From UTCHB3 sp964531325 (GTDB lineage: Bacteria > Bacteroidota > Ignavibacteria > Ignavibacteriales > Ignavibacteriaceae): 64,000 nucleotides of DNA. The notes under the pieces are model-generated. The model searched no databases, was not told the DNA's origin, and saw nothing but the letters and a program-made list of their open reading frames with translations. The first letter of the stretch is position 1, and the number at the start of each line of letters is the position of its first letter. Made by a program: the position numbers and the translations under genes. Location: assembly GCA_964531325.1 (NCBI GenBank), contig CAZHCW010000008.1, positions 62,001 through 126,000 on the forward strand, written 5' to 3'. Below, piece after piece: positions 63,074-64,000 of the stretch.

Positions 63074-63821
63074 AAAAAAGATAATACTAAACCTTACACT
63101 ATTTGTTTTATTAAGTTTTCCGGTTTTTTCTCAACGCTCAGACCTTGAGAAATTTGGAAATCACGGGGAGAGTATTTTAAAAACCGCAAAAAGGTTTGAG
63201 TCAAAAGACCTTGTAAACTACGGTTTAACCCTCGGTTCAACCTTTCTTGCTTATCAAGCAGATGAAACTGTTAACAACTTTTTCAAAAGAAACAAAACTC
63301 CATTCCTTAACAGCCTTTCTGAATTTAATAAATATTCCGTATATGTCGTTTTTGCCACTGCGGGAGGTTTATATCTGCACGGGAAAATTTATAACAATCA
63401 AAAGAACACCGACCTCGGAATAAATCTTGGGTCAGCCTTGATCTACTCAACTCTCTTTACACAAATTCTTAAAATGACTTTTGGCAGAGAGCGACCAACC
63501 ATAACTGATGACAACTCCAACTTTCATTTTTTTGAGTCATCGTGGGATAAAACATCCTTCCCTTCGGGACATGCAACAGCAGGTTTTGCTTTCGCTTCGG
63601 TAATGGCTCTTTCCACCGACAATGATGTGGAAAAGGTTTTATATTGGACGATTGCCGGATTGATGGCTACTGAGAGGCTCTATAACAGCCACCACTGGCT
63701 TTCAGATGTTGTTTTGGGTTCTGCTATCGGTTATTTCACCGGAAGTCTGATAGCCTCTCAAACGGGTCAGGATAACGATGCCATTCCCGTACCACTAATT
63801 AATATAAACTATAGATTTTAA
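63066..63821 (+). CDS. PAP2-family phosphatase, membrane or envelope
   Basis: A 251-aa protein with an N-terminal signal peptide (IILNLTLFVLLSFPVFSQ) and the three PAP2 motifs: KMTFGRERP, FPSGHATAGF and YNSHHWLSDVVLG. All catalytic residues (Lys, Arg, Ser, two His, Asp) are in place. Such enzymes remove phosphate from lipids such as undecaprenyl or phosphatidylglycerol phosphate. It must start at TTG 63066, which overlaps the murQ stop by 8 nt, so it is translationally coupled. Substrate unknown. Being next to murQ, a role in cell-envelope lipid recycling is plausible. Confidence 0.87.
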   Translation: MIKKKIILNLTLFVLLSFPVFSQRSDLEKFGNHGESILKTAKRFESKDLVNYGLTLGSTFLAYQADETVNNFFKRNKTPFLNSLSEFNKYSVYVVFATAGGLYLHGKIYNNQKNTDLGINLGSALIYSTLFTQILKMTFGRERPTITDDNSNFHFFESSWDKTSFPSGHATAGFAFASVMALSTDNDVEKVLYWTIAGLMATERLYNSHHWLSDVVLGSAIGYFTGSLIASQTGQDNDAIPVPLININYRF

Positions 63822-63825
63822 CCAC

Positions 63826-64000
63826 ATGACCGGTATTGAATTAATTTCCACATTTGGCAATTATAAAGAAGTAAAATTTATCTATAACACCCTCTCCACC
63901 AATAAGGGGAAGGCCCACTCCCTCGCTTCCCTTCCCGGAAGTTCAAAATCTCTCCTTGCTCTTCAAATGAAAATGAAGTTTGACAAGATCGTGATTCTTG
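63826..64000 (+). CDS. mfd: Transcription-repair coupling factor Mfd, N-terminal fragment
   Basis: An open frame from ATG 63826 runs off the window edge (58 codons seen). The stretch HSLASLPGSSKSLLAL, followed by FDKIVIL, matches the start of the UvrB-like domain of Mfd (typically 'xGLPGSARALLxA'). Mfd removes stalled RNA polymerase and calls UvrA. Only the first about 5% of the protein is visible, so the call rests on this motif. It lies 4 nt after the PAP2 gene. Confidence 0.6.
   Translation, partial: MTGIELISTFGNYKEVKFIYNTLSTNKGKAHSLASLPGSSKSLLALQMKMKFDKIVIL

Overview
The window looks like a chromosomal segment of a free-living Gram-negative member of the FCB group, most probably Ignavibacteriota or a close relative. 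Three large exported proteins carry type IX secretion (T9SS) C-terminal sorting domains, two of them with the 'NPFNP' motif. There are also BamA-type barrel and PEGA/SUMF1 proteins, an AT-rich coding style, frequent TTG/GTG starts and intergenic repeats of a type common in this group. The phylum is inferred from protein style only; no rRNA gene is present.

Layout. (1) 1-11954: a CRISPR array of 43 complete repeats that runs off the left edge, its leader, and a complete type I-B operon on the minus strand (cas8b-cas7-cas5-cas3-cas6-cas1-cas2-cas4). The canonical ATTGAAAC repeat end reads on the minus strand, so array and cas genes are co-directional and the leader lies between cas4 and the array. 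(2) 12348-15287: two exported SUMF1-fold proteins, the first with PEGA repeats. (3) 15293-17905: mutS. (4) 18123-32170: nine tightly packed genes. They comprise two chemoreceptors, CheW, CheR-TPR, a WspD-like CheW, a CheA-REC hybrid, a WspF-like CheB, a WspR-like receiver fused to a PP2C/SpoIIE phosphatase instead of a GGDEF domain, and a T9SS-exported protein with the catalytic set of Porphyromonas-type peptidylarginine deiminase. This is the most interesting region: a Wsp-type surface-sensing pathway with its output domain exchanged and a secreted deiminase translationally coupled to it. (5) 32262-43514: a small membrane protein, a lipoprotein-like TPR histidine kinase, clpB, a barrel protein with a kinase-like N-terminal half, an orphan beta-class DNA methyltransferase and a secreted type I pullulanase. 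(6) 43515-51206: a dispersed-repeat patch, a T9SS BNR-repeat protein, an RloA/RloB-type defence pair whose rloB is broken twice, and a T9SS subtilase. (7) 51287-56749 (minus): a 35-aa membrane peptide, a very large GH13 protein and pyrimidine-nucleoside phosphorylase. (8) 56945-64000: acyl-ACP desaturase, mnmE, a truncated DUF559 gene, two identical parS-like palindromes, mnmG, rsmG, murQ, a PAP2 phosphatase and the start of mfd. The mnmE/mnmG/rsmG genes with parS-like sites suggest the right end lies in or near the replication-origin domain.

How the parts work together. The left end is adaptive immunity; several spacers translate into phage-like coding fragments. The central operon is a signalling cascade: receptors, adaptors and a methylation loop feed a CheA-type kinase, which should phosphorylate CheB and the receiver-PP2C protein. 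The downstream target is unknown but would be expected to be a phosphoprotein of a partner-switching system. The right end is translation, tRNA modification, cell-wall recycling and chromosome-maintenance housekeeping.
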